Assembly (NCBI RefSeq): GCF_014905415.1
Contig: NZ_BNEO01000003.1
Span: 289,318 to 353,317 of the forward strand
Reading direction: 5' to 3'
Source of the DNA: Virgibacillus salexigens
Lineage (GTDB): Bacteria; Bacillota; Bacilli; Bacillales; Amphibacillaceae
DNA: 64,000 nt
The notes beneath the pieces are model-generated. The model was not told the origin of the DNA. It was given only the letters and a program-made list of their open reading frames with translations, and did not search any database. Each line of letters starts with the position of its first letter. Position 1 is the stretch's first letter. A program made the position numbers and the translations under genes. Positions 25,739 to 34,232 of the stretch are shown here, in pieces.

Positions 25739-26908
25739 ATGAATCGTGATGCTGTTGTTGTTTCTGCAGTTCGAACGCCAATTGCCAGGCAAGGGGGAGC
25801 TTTAGCGACTGTTCCCGCTCATATATTTGGGGCAGAAGCTATAAAGGAAGCAGTAAATCGGGTCAATGTCGATCCGGAAGATATTGATGATGTCATTCTT
25901 GGCAATGTATTAAGCGGAGGTGGTAATATTGCCCGCTTAACCGCATTGCAAACGAATTTATCTATACAAATTCCTGGCCTAACTGTGGATAGACAATGTG
26001 GATCGGGTATTAATGCTGTTGTTTTAGCTGCACAAGCAATTCAGTCAGGCAATGGCGATGTCATTGTAGCAGGTGGAGTTGAAAGTATGAGTAGGGCACC
26101 CTACTTAATGGATCGAGCAGAACGTCCATATAGTCCAGCACCACCATCCTTTCGCAAATCAACACTGTCCCCATCTGAAATTGGTGATCCGCCAATGGGG
26201 ATAACTGCTGAAAATTTAGCCACAAAATATAATATAACAAGAGAGGAACAAGATCAATTTGCCTTAGAAAGTCAGCAAAAAATGTCTAATGCAATGGAAT
26301 TAGGCTACTTTGATGAGCAAATTGTCCCTATTACCGTACCTATTCGTAAAAGCGACCCTTTCGTATTCGATGAAGATGAGCATCCACGACCACAAACGAA
26401 TTTGCAAGGTTTAGCGAAATTGCCACCTGCCTTTTTAGAGGATGGTACGGTTACTGCGGGTAGCAGTTCAGGATTGAATGATGCTGCAGCTGCACTAGTA
26501 ATCATGGCTAGAGAAAAAGCAGAACGTTTAGGGTTAAAACCATTAGCGATTATTCGTCAAGCAGCAGTAGCTGGTGTTGATCCAAATATCATGGGGATTG
26601 GTCCTGTACCAGCAACGAAGAAACTGATGGAAAAGGCGGAACAGCGCTTGGATGAGATGGATATAATCGAATTGAATGAGGCCTTTGCTGCCCAAGTAAT
26701 CGCATGCGATCGAGAATTAGGGTTTGATAAAGCAAAGTTGAATGTAAATGGAGGAGCGATTTCCCATGGTCATCCGCTTGGAGCAACTGGTGCAATCTTA
26801 ATAACAAAAGCGATTTATGAATTACAACGTCGTCAAGGAAGGTATGCATTAGTCACTGCTTGTATAGGTGGAGGGCAAGGTATAGCCACAATAATTGAGA
26901 GAGAATAG
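25739..26908 (+). CDS. Acetyl-CoA acyltransferase (thiolase)
   Basis: 389 residues. The nucleophilic cysteine is in VDRQCGSGINAV, and the C-terminal motifs NVNGGAISHGHPLGATGA and VTACIGGGQG hold the His and second Cys. It cleaves 3-ketoacyl-CoA to acetyl-CoA and a shortened acyl-CoA, the last step of the cycle encoded by this operon. It starts 41 nt after the hydratase gene and ends the operon before a bidirectional terminator. Confidence 0.92.
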   Translation: MNRDAVVVSAVRTPIARQGGALATVPAHIFGAEAIKEAVNRVNVDPEDIDDVILGNVLSGGGNIARLTALQTNLSIQIPGLTVDRQCGSGINAVVLAAQAIQSGNGDVIVAGGVESMSRAPYLMDRAERPYSPAPPSFRKSTLSPSEIGDPPMGITAENLATKYNITREEQDQFALESQQKMSNAMELGYFDEQIVPITVPIRKSDPFVFDEDEHPRPQTNLQGLAKLPPAFLEDGTVTAGSSSGLNDAAAALVIMAREKAERLGLKPLAIIRQAAVAGVDPNIMGIGPVPATKKLMEKAEQRLDEMDIIELNEAFAAQVIACDRELGFDKAKLNVNGGAISHGHPLGATGAILITKAIYELQRRQGRYALVTACIGGGQGIATIIERE

Positions 26909-26987
26909 GTTGATTTTAGTGTTTTGCAGTGAAACATTGATTTGACTGTATTTATGATGGTATGTAAAATGGGTCGTTCCCAGCAAA

Positions 26988-27034
26988 TAAAAATACCAAA
27001 TCCCTTTTAGAAAAAAGAGATTTGGTATTTTTGT
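26988..27034. terminator. Bidirectional terminator after the beta-oxidation operon
   Basis: Arms AAAAATACCAAATC / GATTTGGTATTTTT with an inner CTTTT/AAAAG extension, between convergent genes. Confidence 0.9.
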
Positions 27035-27109
27035 ATTTCGTTTATACATATCCCTGTCCATTTAATTAAACAGCGAGACTTATTTCTAGCAAGCCAGAAG
27101 AATAGCTTT

Positions 27110-28693
27110 CTACTCCTTGCTGTTATCATGGTCATCTTGGGATCTAGTCTCATCCATATATTCTTTCATTCTTTTTTTATTCGGTGTAAGTGTCAAACCT
27201 AGGTATTTTCTTTCCTGATTGGCGTCTTTGTAGAATGCTACAGCCATTAATATGACGACTACACTAAATGGTAGTGCTGAGATAATTGCTGCAGATTGTA
27301 ATGCATCTAAGCCGGTTTCTCCACCCGATAAAAGTAATACATATGCAATTGCTGATAACGATAATCCCCATACAATTTTCACAAAATTCTTAGGATGCAA
27401 CGTTCCAAAAGCTGTTTGCATACCCAAAACAAATGTTGCAGAATCGGCTGAGGTAATGAAGAAGGACGATATAAGTACCAAAGCGATAATCGATAAAATG
27501 ATACTTATAGGTAGTTCATTGAATATACCAAACAACTGCGTTTCAGGTGGCAACTCAAATAGTTGCGGTACACTTTGCCCCGCTTCAATTCCTGTTAGAC
27601 CAAATGCACTAAACCAAAATATACTCACAATGGTTGGAACGAATAATACCGCAAGGATAAATTCGCGGATTGAACGTCCTCGTGAAACCCTTGCAATAAA
27701 TATACCTACAAAGGGGCTCCAACTCATCCACCAGCCCCAGTAATATATAGTCCAAGACTGCATCCACTCATGTTTTTGCTCATTTAAGGGAGCTACATCC
27801 AAACTGCTGAATATTAATGTAGATAAATAGTCACCGGTTGCACTTGGAACCATATTGAGTATAAGTAGTGTTGGCCCAAGAATTAAAATAGCAATAAACA
27901 GTAGACCTGCTAATATCATATTTAAATTACTTAAATACTGAATCCCCTTACTTAGACCACTCCAAGCACTATATAAGAACAACACCGTAACAATGGCGAT
28001 GATAATACCTTGAACGAATATATTGTTCGGGATGCCGAAGAGGTAGTTCAACCCTCCGTTAATTTGCATTGCCCCTACCCCTAAAGAAACAGCTACTCCA
28101 ATAATTGTGGCGAACACTGCTAACACATCTACAATGTTACCGATAGGTCCATCTACTTTATTTCCTAAAACAGGCCGCAATGTTTTGGAAATTAAACCAA
28201 CTTCCCCTTTTCTAAACTGTGAATAAGCTAAAGCAAGTGCTACAATACCGTACACTGCCCAAGGGTGGAATCCGTAGTGTAGAAATGTTGACCTCATTGC
28301 TTCAGCTAAGGCAGCTTTTGTTTCTGCATCAGCAGTTGGGGGAGCAAGGTAATGAGAGATTGGCTCAGATGAACCATAAAATACTAGACCAATTCCCATA
28401 CCGGCACTAAATAACATTGTTAACCATGATATCGTGTTAAATTCAGGTTTCTCCGTTGGTTTACCCAGTTTGAGTTTGCCGATTGGACTAAATCCTAAAA
28501 AGATACAGAATATCAGGATTAAAGTAAAAAGTGTCATATAATACCAACCAAAAGCTTCTGTAATCCAAGCACCAATAGCTCCAGAATATGTACCAAATTG
28601 ATCAGGAAAAATAGCGCCTAAGAGTACCAGTATTCCGACGATAATTGATGCATAAGTGAATACACTAGAAAAATTCTTGTTGCGTTGATTCAT
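27110..28693 (-). CDS. BCCT-family betaine/choline/carnitine transporter (OpuD-like)
   Basis: 527 residues with about 12 transmembrane helices. It contains GIGLVFYGSSEPISHY, the conserved tryptophan segment WTIYYWGWWMSWSPFVGIFIARVSRGR, and FFITSADSATFVLGM. Members import glycine betaine or related compounds with Na+ or H+. The hydrophilic C-terminal tail, rich in charge, may sense osmotic state as in BetP/OpuD. It is a lone reverse gene. Glycine betaine uptake would suit a halotolerant host, but carnitine or choline cannot be excluded. Confidence 0.9.
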   Translation of the reverse strand: MNQRNKNFSSVFTYASIIVGILVLLGAIFPDQFGTYSGAIGAWITEAFGWYYMTLFTLILIFCIFLGFSPIGKLKLGKPTEKPEFNTISWLTMLFSAGMGIGLVFYGSSEPISHYLAPPTADAETKAALAEAMRSTFLHYGFHPWAVYGIVALALAYSQFRKGEVGLISKTLRPVLGNKVDGPIGNIVDVLAVFATIIGVAVSLGVGAMQINGGLNYLFGIPNNIFVQGIIIAIVTVLFLYSAWSGLSKGIQYLSNLNMILAGLLFIAILILGPTLLILNMVPSATGDYLSTLIFSSLDVAPLNEQKHEWMQSWTIYYWGWWMSWSPFVGIFIARVSRGRSIREFILAVLFVPTIVSIFWFSAFGLTGIEAGQSVPQLFELPPETQLFGIFNELPISIILSIIALVLISSFFITSADSATFVLGMQTAFGTLHPKNFVKIVWGLSLSAIAYVLLLSGGETGLDALQSAAIISALPFSVVVILMAVAFYKDANQERKYLGLTLTPNKKRMKEYMDETRSQDDHDNSKE

Positions 28694-28931
28694 GAAAAAG
28701 ATGTATCCTCCTTGTTATTATTTAAAAGATGTTTTTTATTCTATCACAATAATAAGGCTATTCACAGTTTATCCTCTAGATTCACTTTCCAATATGCTCT
28801 CATTAAAAAAGTGACTGTTAGAAACATTTTTTCCTATCTTAGTGATTAAGAATATTCACTGAACTCGAATCGACAGATATCTATTCAATCCGTATAATGA
28901 TACTCATAATCAATAGAAAGGACGCTGTACC

Positions 28932-29492
28932 ATGAAAGACAAAATTATGATTAAGAGTATTGATTTATTTGATGAAAAAGGTTTCACGGAGACTTCAATT
29001 CAAGATATTGTGGATAGCATTGATGCAACGAAAGGAACATTTTATTATTACTTTACAAGTAAGCAAGAATTATTACGAGATATTCATTTAACCTATATTC
29101 ATAATTTGCTCAAGGAACAAGCCGAAATTATCAATGATTCATCAAAAAACGTGAAAGAAAAACTTTATACAATGATTTATTCGATTATTAATAAGATCGA
29201 AACACAAGGCAAATATGCTCGCATTATATTCCGAGAAATGCGTCATTTAGATGATGCTAATCTGGAACAAATTAAACAAAAGCGAAAGGAATTCCGATTA
29301 AACTTTGAAAAATTAATCCAAGAAGGAGTGGACAAAGGGGAATTCCAGAGTCAGGTACGTACGGATATCCTTTCATTTGCGATATTGGGAATGGTCAACC
29401 GCACATATTATTGGTTCCAACCAGATGGGGAATTATCAGAGGAAGAATTAACGGATTTATATATGGAAATGATACTGAATGGAATTAACTGA
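28932..29492 (+). CDS. TetR-family transcriptional regulator
   Basis: 186 residues. The N-terminal helix-turn-helix (about 5-50) contains GFTETSIQDIVDSIDATKGTFYYYFTSKQELL; the C-terminal ligand domain ends VNRTYYWFQPDGELSEEEL. This is the type often controlling fatty-acid or acyl-CoA genes in bacilli, and it lies 2 kb from the beta-oxidation operon whose operator is a TetR-like palindrome. Its own upstream region (28694-28931) lacks that palindrome, so the link is only contextual. AAAGGACG is the ribosome-binding site. Confidence 0.85.
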   Translation: MKDKIMIKSIDLFDEKGFTETSIQDIVDSIDATKGTFYYYFTSKQELLRDIHLTYIHNLLKEQAEIINDSSKNVKEKLYTMIYSIINKIETQGKYARIIFREMRHLDDANLEQIKQKRKEFRLNFEKLIQEGVDKGEFQSQVRTDILSFAILGMVNRTYYWFQPDGELSEEELTDLYMEMILNGIN

Positions 29493-29640
29493 GTTTGTCC
29501 ATATAAATTGAGGTTTTAGATCCCCTTCTTTTTCTAACTATTTCAGAAAGCTAGAAAATGGAAATAAAAAAGGGTTGATTTTTACACTTTATTACTTTAT
29601 CATAGTGAAGTACTAAAGAGAAAGAAAGTGGGGAACGAAC

Positions 29641-30948
29641 ATGGAATGGGTTGTTATTGTATCTGTTCTTGTGATGACGATATTAAGTTTATTACGTGTT
29701 AATGTAATTATTGCAATATTAGCAGCTGCTCTTACTGCTGGTTTAATGTCAGGTTTAAACGTTGTCGATTCGATTGATTTGCTTGTTGATGGAGTGGGTG
29801 GCGGTGCTAATACGGCATTAAGTTATATATTATTAGGGGCATTTGCTGTTGCCATAAGCTACACTGGAATTACGTCATTGTTGGTGAACTATCTGATACG
29901 TATGTTAACTGGTAAAAAGACAATGATGTTATTAGCAATTGCTGGAGTAGCTTCACTTTCGCAAAACCTAGTACCTGTGCATATTGCTTTTATTCCGATT
30001 TTAATCCCGCCATTACTTAAATTATTTGATCGCATGCGCTTAGATCGAAGGGCAGTAGCTGCTGCATTGACATTTGGATTAAAAGCACCATATATTTTGA
30101 TTCCAGCAGGTTTTGGATTAATTTTTCACGAGACGATTGTTGAAGGAATGAACCAAAATGGTGCGGATATAACAGTTGGTGAAACAACGATGGCAATGCT
30201 GATCCCTGGTTCTGGAATGATTGTAGGATTGTTAATCGCTATTTTCTTCAGTTATCGTAAGGAACGAGATTATGGTTCTTTAGAAAGTGAAACCGAAATG
30301 GCTGCAGTGGTAGAACCGAAAGACATTCAGTTTAATAAACAGCACTTATTTACGTTAATCTCAATAGTAGCAGCATTGGTAGTTCAAATTATTACCGATA
30401 ATTTAATTGTTGGGGCACTTACTGGTCTTGTATGTATGTTCCTGTTCCTTGTTATTCCGTTTAGTAAAGGGGATCGAGTTATTTCTGAAGGTATCGGAAT
30501 GATGGGAACAATTGCCTTTGTAATGCTGGTAGCAGCAGGCTACGGGAACATATTAACGGAAACTGGAGCTGTTGAGGCTCTTGTAGAAGTTTCGTCTGGA
30601 TTCTTGGATAATAATCAAGCGCTTATTGCTTTTATCTTATTGTTAGTTGGTTTACTTGTAACGATTGGAATTGGTTCTTCATTTGGAACGATACCAATAT
30701 TAGCTGCTTTATATGTACCAATTTGCTTAGCAGCTGGATTTTCACCAATGGCTACAGCAGCGTTAATTGGCACAGCTGGAGCACTAGGAGACGCAGGATC
30801 TCCGGCTTCCGACAGTACACTTGGTCCAACATCAGGTTTAAATGCAGATGGAAAGCACCATCACATTTGGGATACGGTAGTACCAACTTTTATCCATTAT
30901 AATATTCCATTATTTATTTTTGGTTGGATTGCAGCTATTGTTCTTTAA
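29641..30948 (+). CDS. YuiF-like Na+/H+ antiporter-family transporter
   Basis: 435 residues with 10-12 hydrophobic segments. It resembles YuiF-type NhaC-related carriers, with QNLVPVHIAFIPILIPPLL in the first half and ATAALIGTAGALGDAGSPASDSTLG in the second. The family is annotated as amino-acid or Na+/H+ exchange; the substrate is uncertain. It is a single gene with GGGGAACG near the ATG. The mobile repeat at 30983-31383 lies 35 nt after its stop codon, flanked by an 18-bp duplication. Confidence 0.78.
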   Translation: MEWVVIVSVLVMTILSLLRVNVIIAILAAALTAGLMSGLNVVDSIDLLVDGVGGGANTALSYILLGAFAVAISYTGITSLLVNYLIRMLTGKKTMMLLAIAGVASLSQNLVPVHIAFIPILIPPLLKLFDRMRLDRRAVAAALTFGLKAPYILIPAGFGLIFHETIVEGMNQNGADITVGETTMAMLIPGSGMIVGLLIAIFFSYRKERDYGSLESETEMAAVVEPKDIQFNKQHLFTLISIVAALVVQIITDNLIVGALTGLVCMFLFLVIPFSKGDRVISEGIGMMGTIAFVMLVAAGYGNILTETGAVEALVEVSSGFLDNNQALIAFILLLVGLLVTIGIGSSFGTIPILAALYVPICLAAGFSPMATAALIGTAGALGDAGSPASDSTLGPTSGLNADGKHHHIWDTVVPTFIHYNIPLFIFGWIAAIVL

Positions 30949-30964
30949 AAGGCATGTTTTAAAA

Positions 30965-30982
30965 CAAAACCATTGGTTCTGT
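30965..30982. repeat. Left copy of an 18-bp direct repeat flanking the mobile repeat
   Basis: CAAAACCATTGGTTCTGT is repeated exactly at 31384-31401, directly abutting both ends of the element. This is consistent with a target-site duplication. Confidence 0.75.
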
Positions 30983-31383
30983 AGGCTGTCGAGAAAGTTA
31001 TCGGCAGTCTTTTTTTGCTTTTTTTCCTGAAATTCCATCTTTTTTTGTTATTCATAAGAAGAAAACCTATAGGCGGTGATGGTTTTGTCACTTACTCTAG
31101 AAGATTGACCACTACATCGATATCTTCAAAAAGTACGCAAACAAGCATTACTGAAGGCTTTCTGCAAGAATATGGAGAAGAGTGTCCTTCACCAGAGTCT
31201 TTTTCGGTGAAGGGTGGGCGAAATACTACGAGACTCCTGCGGAGAAACGGGCGATCCGAGACCCCGCAGTGGCGGTTTTTTACGAGGAGGATCGGGCGTT
31301 CATCCCCGGAAAGCGAGTGGTTTTTGGCCGCACGGGCGCACAAAAAAAGCTTGTAGAAAAACACGGGGTTTCTCTATAAACTG
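30983..31383 (+). mobile_element. Miniature mobile element, copy 1 (IS1182-type transposase remnant plus GC-rich repeat)
   Basis: This 401-bp segment matches 49618-50087 (inverted) along nearly its whole length. It begins TCGAGAAAGTTATCGGCAGTC after a few bases. It then carries a broken transposase N-terminus: the frame around 31101-31150 gives a KIDHYIDIF-like stretch typical of IS1182/DDE transposases. It continues into a GC-rich part (31195-31345) with CTCCTGCGG, GAGACCCCGCAG, CGAGGAGG and GGAAAGCGAG. That pattern resembles a dispersed repeat I recall from many Bacillaceae genomes. Compared with copy 2 it lacks about 60 bp in the transposase part. Confidence 0.75.
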
Positions 31384-31401
31384 CAAAACCATTGGTTCTG
31401 T
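31384..31401. repeat. Right copy of the 18-bp direct repeat
   Basis: Identical to 30965-30982. Removing the element and one copy restores a continuous sequence. Confidence 0.75.
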
Positions 31402-31486
31402 TTATTAATTCGAGTAACATTGTACAATAAGAAGAATAAAAACAGGTCGGCAGGAGATAGTAAAAAGAAAAACAGGTGGGATTGTT

Positions 31487-32278
31487 ATGAATAAAATTAC
31501 TGCGCTCACAATCCTTGTACTTCTTGCTATTTCCTTTATATGTATGTCAACTGTTTCAGCTAATGGCTATGGTTGGGGTTATAGTAAGAATTCAAACCAT
31601 GAACTTCCAGATATAGGAAAATATAAAGGGATGTTAGATAAATACAATGCTTATTATGCGGACGACTCCGGGGCAAAGAATATTTATCTCACCTTTGACA
31701 ATGGCTATGAGCAAGGATATACAGATAATATTCTTAATGTATTAAAAAAACATGATGTACCAGCTACCTTTTTTGTAACAGGACACTATGTAGATAGTAA
31801 ACCTGATTTAGTCAAACGTATGGTAGACGAGGGGCATATTGTAGGTAACCATTCGTATCATCATCCAGATTTCTCTATTATGGATAAAGATGCAATTAAA
31901 GAAGAGTTAGAAACATTGGAGGATGCTGTAGCTGAAGTCTCTGATCAAAAGGAGATCAAATACTTACGCCCGCCAAGAGGTATGTTTAATGAAAATACAT
32001 TAAAATGGTCAAAAGAATTAGGTTATATTCACATTTTTTGGTCACTTGCCTTCATTGATTGGGAGACAAACAAGCAAAAAGGATGGAAGTATGCTTATGA
32101 TCAAATTATGGATCAAATTCACCCCGGAGCGATTATGTTATTACACACTGTATCGTCGGATAATGCAGAAGCACTTGACCATATTATTAATAAATTAAAG
32201 AAACAAGGCTACAGTTTTAAGAGTTTAGACGACCTCGTTTTAAAAGACCAATTACCTCCAGCATTATATGGGTTATAA
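31487..32278 (+). CDS. pdaA: Delta-lactam-biosynthetic de-N-acetylase PdaA
   Basis: 263 residues with a signal peptide (about 1-25) and a NodB-type polysaccharide deacetylase domain. YLTFDNGYEQGYT (the PdaA variant with N after the catalytic D), NHSYHHPDFS (metal-binding His pair) and LRPPRGMFNE are visible. PdaA removes the N-acetyl group of muramic acid so that the muramic delta-lactam of spore cortex can form, which is needed for germination. This shows the host is an endospore former. It is a single gene with AGGTGGG ribosome-binding site and its own terminator. Confidence 0.93.
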   Translation: MNKITALTILVLLAISFICMSTVSANGYGWGYSKNSNHELPDIGKYKGMLDKYNAYYADDSGAKNIYLTFDNGYEQGYTDNILNVLKKHDVPATFFVTGHYVDSKPDLVKRMVDEGHIVGNHSYHHPDFSIMDKDAIKEELETLEDAVAEVSDQKEIKYLRPPRGMFNENTLKWSKELGYIHIFWSLAFIDWETNKQKGWKYAYDQIMDQIHPGAIMLLHTVSSDNAEALDHIINKLKKQGYSFKSLDDLVLKDQLPPALYGL

Positions 32279-32284
32279 TCTTAG

Positions 32285-32328
32285 AAAAGCTTCATTCTAG
32301 TATACCAATACGAGATGAAGCTTTTTTA
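32285..32328 (+). terminator. Terminator of pdaA
   Basis: AAAAGCTTCAT pairs with ATGAAGCTTTT across a loop of about 22 nt, followed by T residues. Confidence 0.8.
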
Positions 32329-32403
32329 TTTAAGAACCCATTGCTTTATTTAAAATTTTCGCAACCTTTGGTATACTAGTGAAAAAACAAGGAGTTGTTA
32401 ATA

Positions 32404-33981
32404 ATGCGACGAGAAGATTTAATTGCTCCACCAAATTATAATATTGCAATGGAAATGGAAAGACATGCAAAAGATCCGAACAAGCTTGCGTTAATCTGGG
32501 AAAACCAAGCAGGAGATCAATATTCTATTACATATAATGATTTAGTAAGAAATGCAAATAGAATTGGAAACGCTTTCCTTGAAAGTGGTCTACAGAAAGG
32601 CGATAAAATTTTGGTTATGGTGCCTCGTTTAATTAAGGCATATGAAGTATATTTAGCTGCATTAAAAACAGGGATTATAATTATTCCTAGTTCAGAAATG
32701 TTAAAGACAAAGGACCTCCAATATCGTGTAACACACGGAGAAGTTCGTGGCATCATAAGTTATTATCCATACATTGACCAATATCTAACGATTGATCAAT
32801 ATGAAGACTTGCATCGGTTCGTCATTGGAAAACCTCAAGATGGATGGCTTTTTTTAGAAGGCTTAATGGAGGATGCGAGTGATCAATTACAAGTAGCAGA
32901 AACAAGAAGGGACGATATCGCCTTTTTACCTTATACATCGGGGACAACAGGCAATCCAAAAGGAGTTGTCCATACGCATGGATGGGGTTTTGCTCACTTA
33001 AAAACAGCCGCAGAAAACTGGTTATCGATTAATAATGGCGATAAAGTGTGGGCGACAGCTGGACCAGGTTGGCAGAAATGGGTTTGGAGTCCATTCTTAT
33101 CCGTTTTAGGTGTAGGGGCTACAGGCTATATTTACAATGGAAAGTTTGATGCGAAAACATATTTACAATTGTTACAAGAGCATAAAATTAATGTTTTATG
33201 CTGTACGCCTACAGAATATCGAATGCTGGCAAAAGCGGATCATCTAGATGGATATGATTTATCTGCATTGCATAGTGCTGTATCAGCTGGAGAACCCTTA
33301 AATGTTGAAGTCATTGATACATTTCAACGTTATTTTAACATCACTGTTCGTGATGGTTACGGGCAAACCGAGAATACATTATTACTAGGTTTCTTGAAAG
33401 GTATGGAGGTTAAACCTGGGTCAATGGGAAAACCTACTCCCGGAAACGATGTGGATATCATTGATGAAAATGGAGAACCTGTCACACCTGGTGAAGTAGG
33501 TGACATTGCTGTTAGGCTTGATTGTCCAGCATTGTTTCGTGAATACTATAAAGATGAAGAACGAACGAATATGTCAAGACGAAGGGATTATTATATTACA
33601 GGTGATCAGGCTTCCAAGGATGAAGAAGGATATTTTTGGTTTGAGGGAAGAAGCGATGACATTATTATAAGTTCAGGGTATACCATTGGCCCTTTTGAAG
33701 TAGAAGATGCTTTAGTTAAACATCCTGCTGTACAGGAGTGTGCCGTTGTAGCCAGTCCAGACGAACTGCGAGGAAATATTGTAAAAGCCTTTATTGTATT
33801 ACGTGATTGGTCCCGTGCAGAAGAACCACTGATTAAACAGCTACAAGATCATGTAAAAACACTAACAGGACCTTATAAATATCCAAGAAAGATTGAGTTC
33901 ATTGATGAACTACCAAAAACCACATCAGGAAAGACAAGGAGAGTAGAATTACGAAATAGAGAAAAAATTAAAACGCAATGA
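32404..33981 (+). CDS. Acyl-CoA synthetase (MbcS/acetyl-CoA synthetase-like)
   Basis: 525 residues from ATG 32404 (AAGGAG 9 nt upstream). Adenylate-forming motifs are YTSGTTGNPKGVVHTHGW, RDGYGQTENTLL, YYITGDQASKDEEGYFWFEGRSDD and the catalytic lysine in PKTTSGKTRRVEL. The WQKWVWSPF region is typical of the acyl-CoA synthetases that include B. subtilis YtcI (MbcS, branched short-chain acids). It is monocistronic with its own terminator. Differences from the 21228 ligase suggest shorter or branched acids (inference). Confidence 0.85.
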   Translation: MRREDLIAPPNYNIAMEMERHAKDPNKLALIWENQAGDQYSITYNDLVRNANRIGNAFLESGLQKGDKILVMVPRLIKAYEVYLAALKTGIIIIPSSEMLKTKDLQYRVTHGEVRGIISYYPYIDQYLTIDQYEDLHRFVIGKPQDGWLFLEGLMEDASDQLQVAETRRDDIAFLPYTSGTTGNPKGVVHTHGWGFAHLKTAAENWLSINNGDKVWATAGPGWQKWVWSPFLSVLGVGATGYIYNGKFDAKTYLQLLQEHKINVLCCTPTEYRMLAKADHLDGYDLSALHSAVSAGEPLNVEVIDTFQRYFNITVRDGYGQTENTLLLGFLKGMEVKPGSMGKPTPGNDVDIIDENGEPVTPGEVGDIAVRLDCPALFREYYKDEERTNMSRRRDYYITGDQASKDEEGYFWFEGRSDDIIISSGYTIGPFEVEDALVKHPAVQECAVVASPDELRGNIVKAFIVLRDWSRAEEPLIKQLQDHVKTLTGPYKYPRKIEFIDELPKTTSGKTRRVELRNREKIKTQ

Positions 33982-33991
33982 TTAGTCAAAA

Positions 33992-34022
33992 AACAAGGAG
34001 CATTTCATGCTCCTTGTTTTTT
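33992..34022 (+). terminator. Terminator of the acyl-CoA synthetase gene
   Basis: Arms ACAAGGAGCAT / ATGCTCCTTGT with T6. Confidence 0.92.
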
Positions 34023-34126
34023 ACCGCTGCCTTATGTTTAATAACCAAATTACTTTGGGAATAATAGTTATGAAGTCAGGTTATGACTGGTTTTAAGTAA
34101 AGGTTAAAAAAATTTGATCAAACCTC

Positions 34127-34155
34127 TTGAAAGTCAAAGAAGGTCAGAGTATAAT
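34127..34155 (+). promoter_or_regulatory. Sigma-A promoter of clpE
   Basis: TTGAAA and TATAAT with 17-bp spacing, interwoven with two CtsR boxes. Confidence 0.85.
34132..34148. promoter_or_regulatory. CtsR box 1
   Basis: AGTCAAAGAAGGTCAGA matches the CtsR heptad repeat RGTCAAA-NAN-RGTCAAA with one difference. It lies between the -35 and -10. Confidence 0.8.
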
Positions 34156-34165
34156 GATAATCAAA

Positions 34166-34182
34166 GGTCAAAGATAGTCAAA
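34166..34182. promoter_or_regulatory. CtsR box 2 (perfect)
   Basis: GGTCAAAGATAGTCAAA is a complete match to the CtsR consensus just downstream of the -10. A further half site AGTCAAA overlaps it by one base at 34182-34188. Confidence 0.92.
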
Positions 34183-34232
34183 GTCAAACTAGAGTAAACA
34201 ACATTAAATGATAATTCCAAGGAGGAATGGAA

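Noticed and set aside
31015..31408. Several overlapping frames around the first mobile repeat
   Set aside because: They read through transposase remnant and GC-rich repeat in different frames, with no ribosome-binding sites; no intact protein results.
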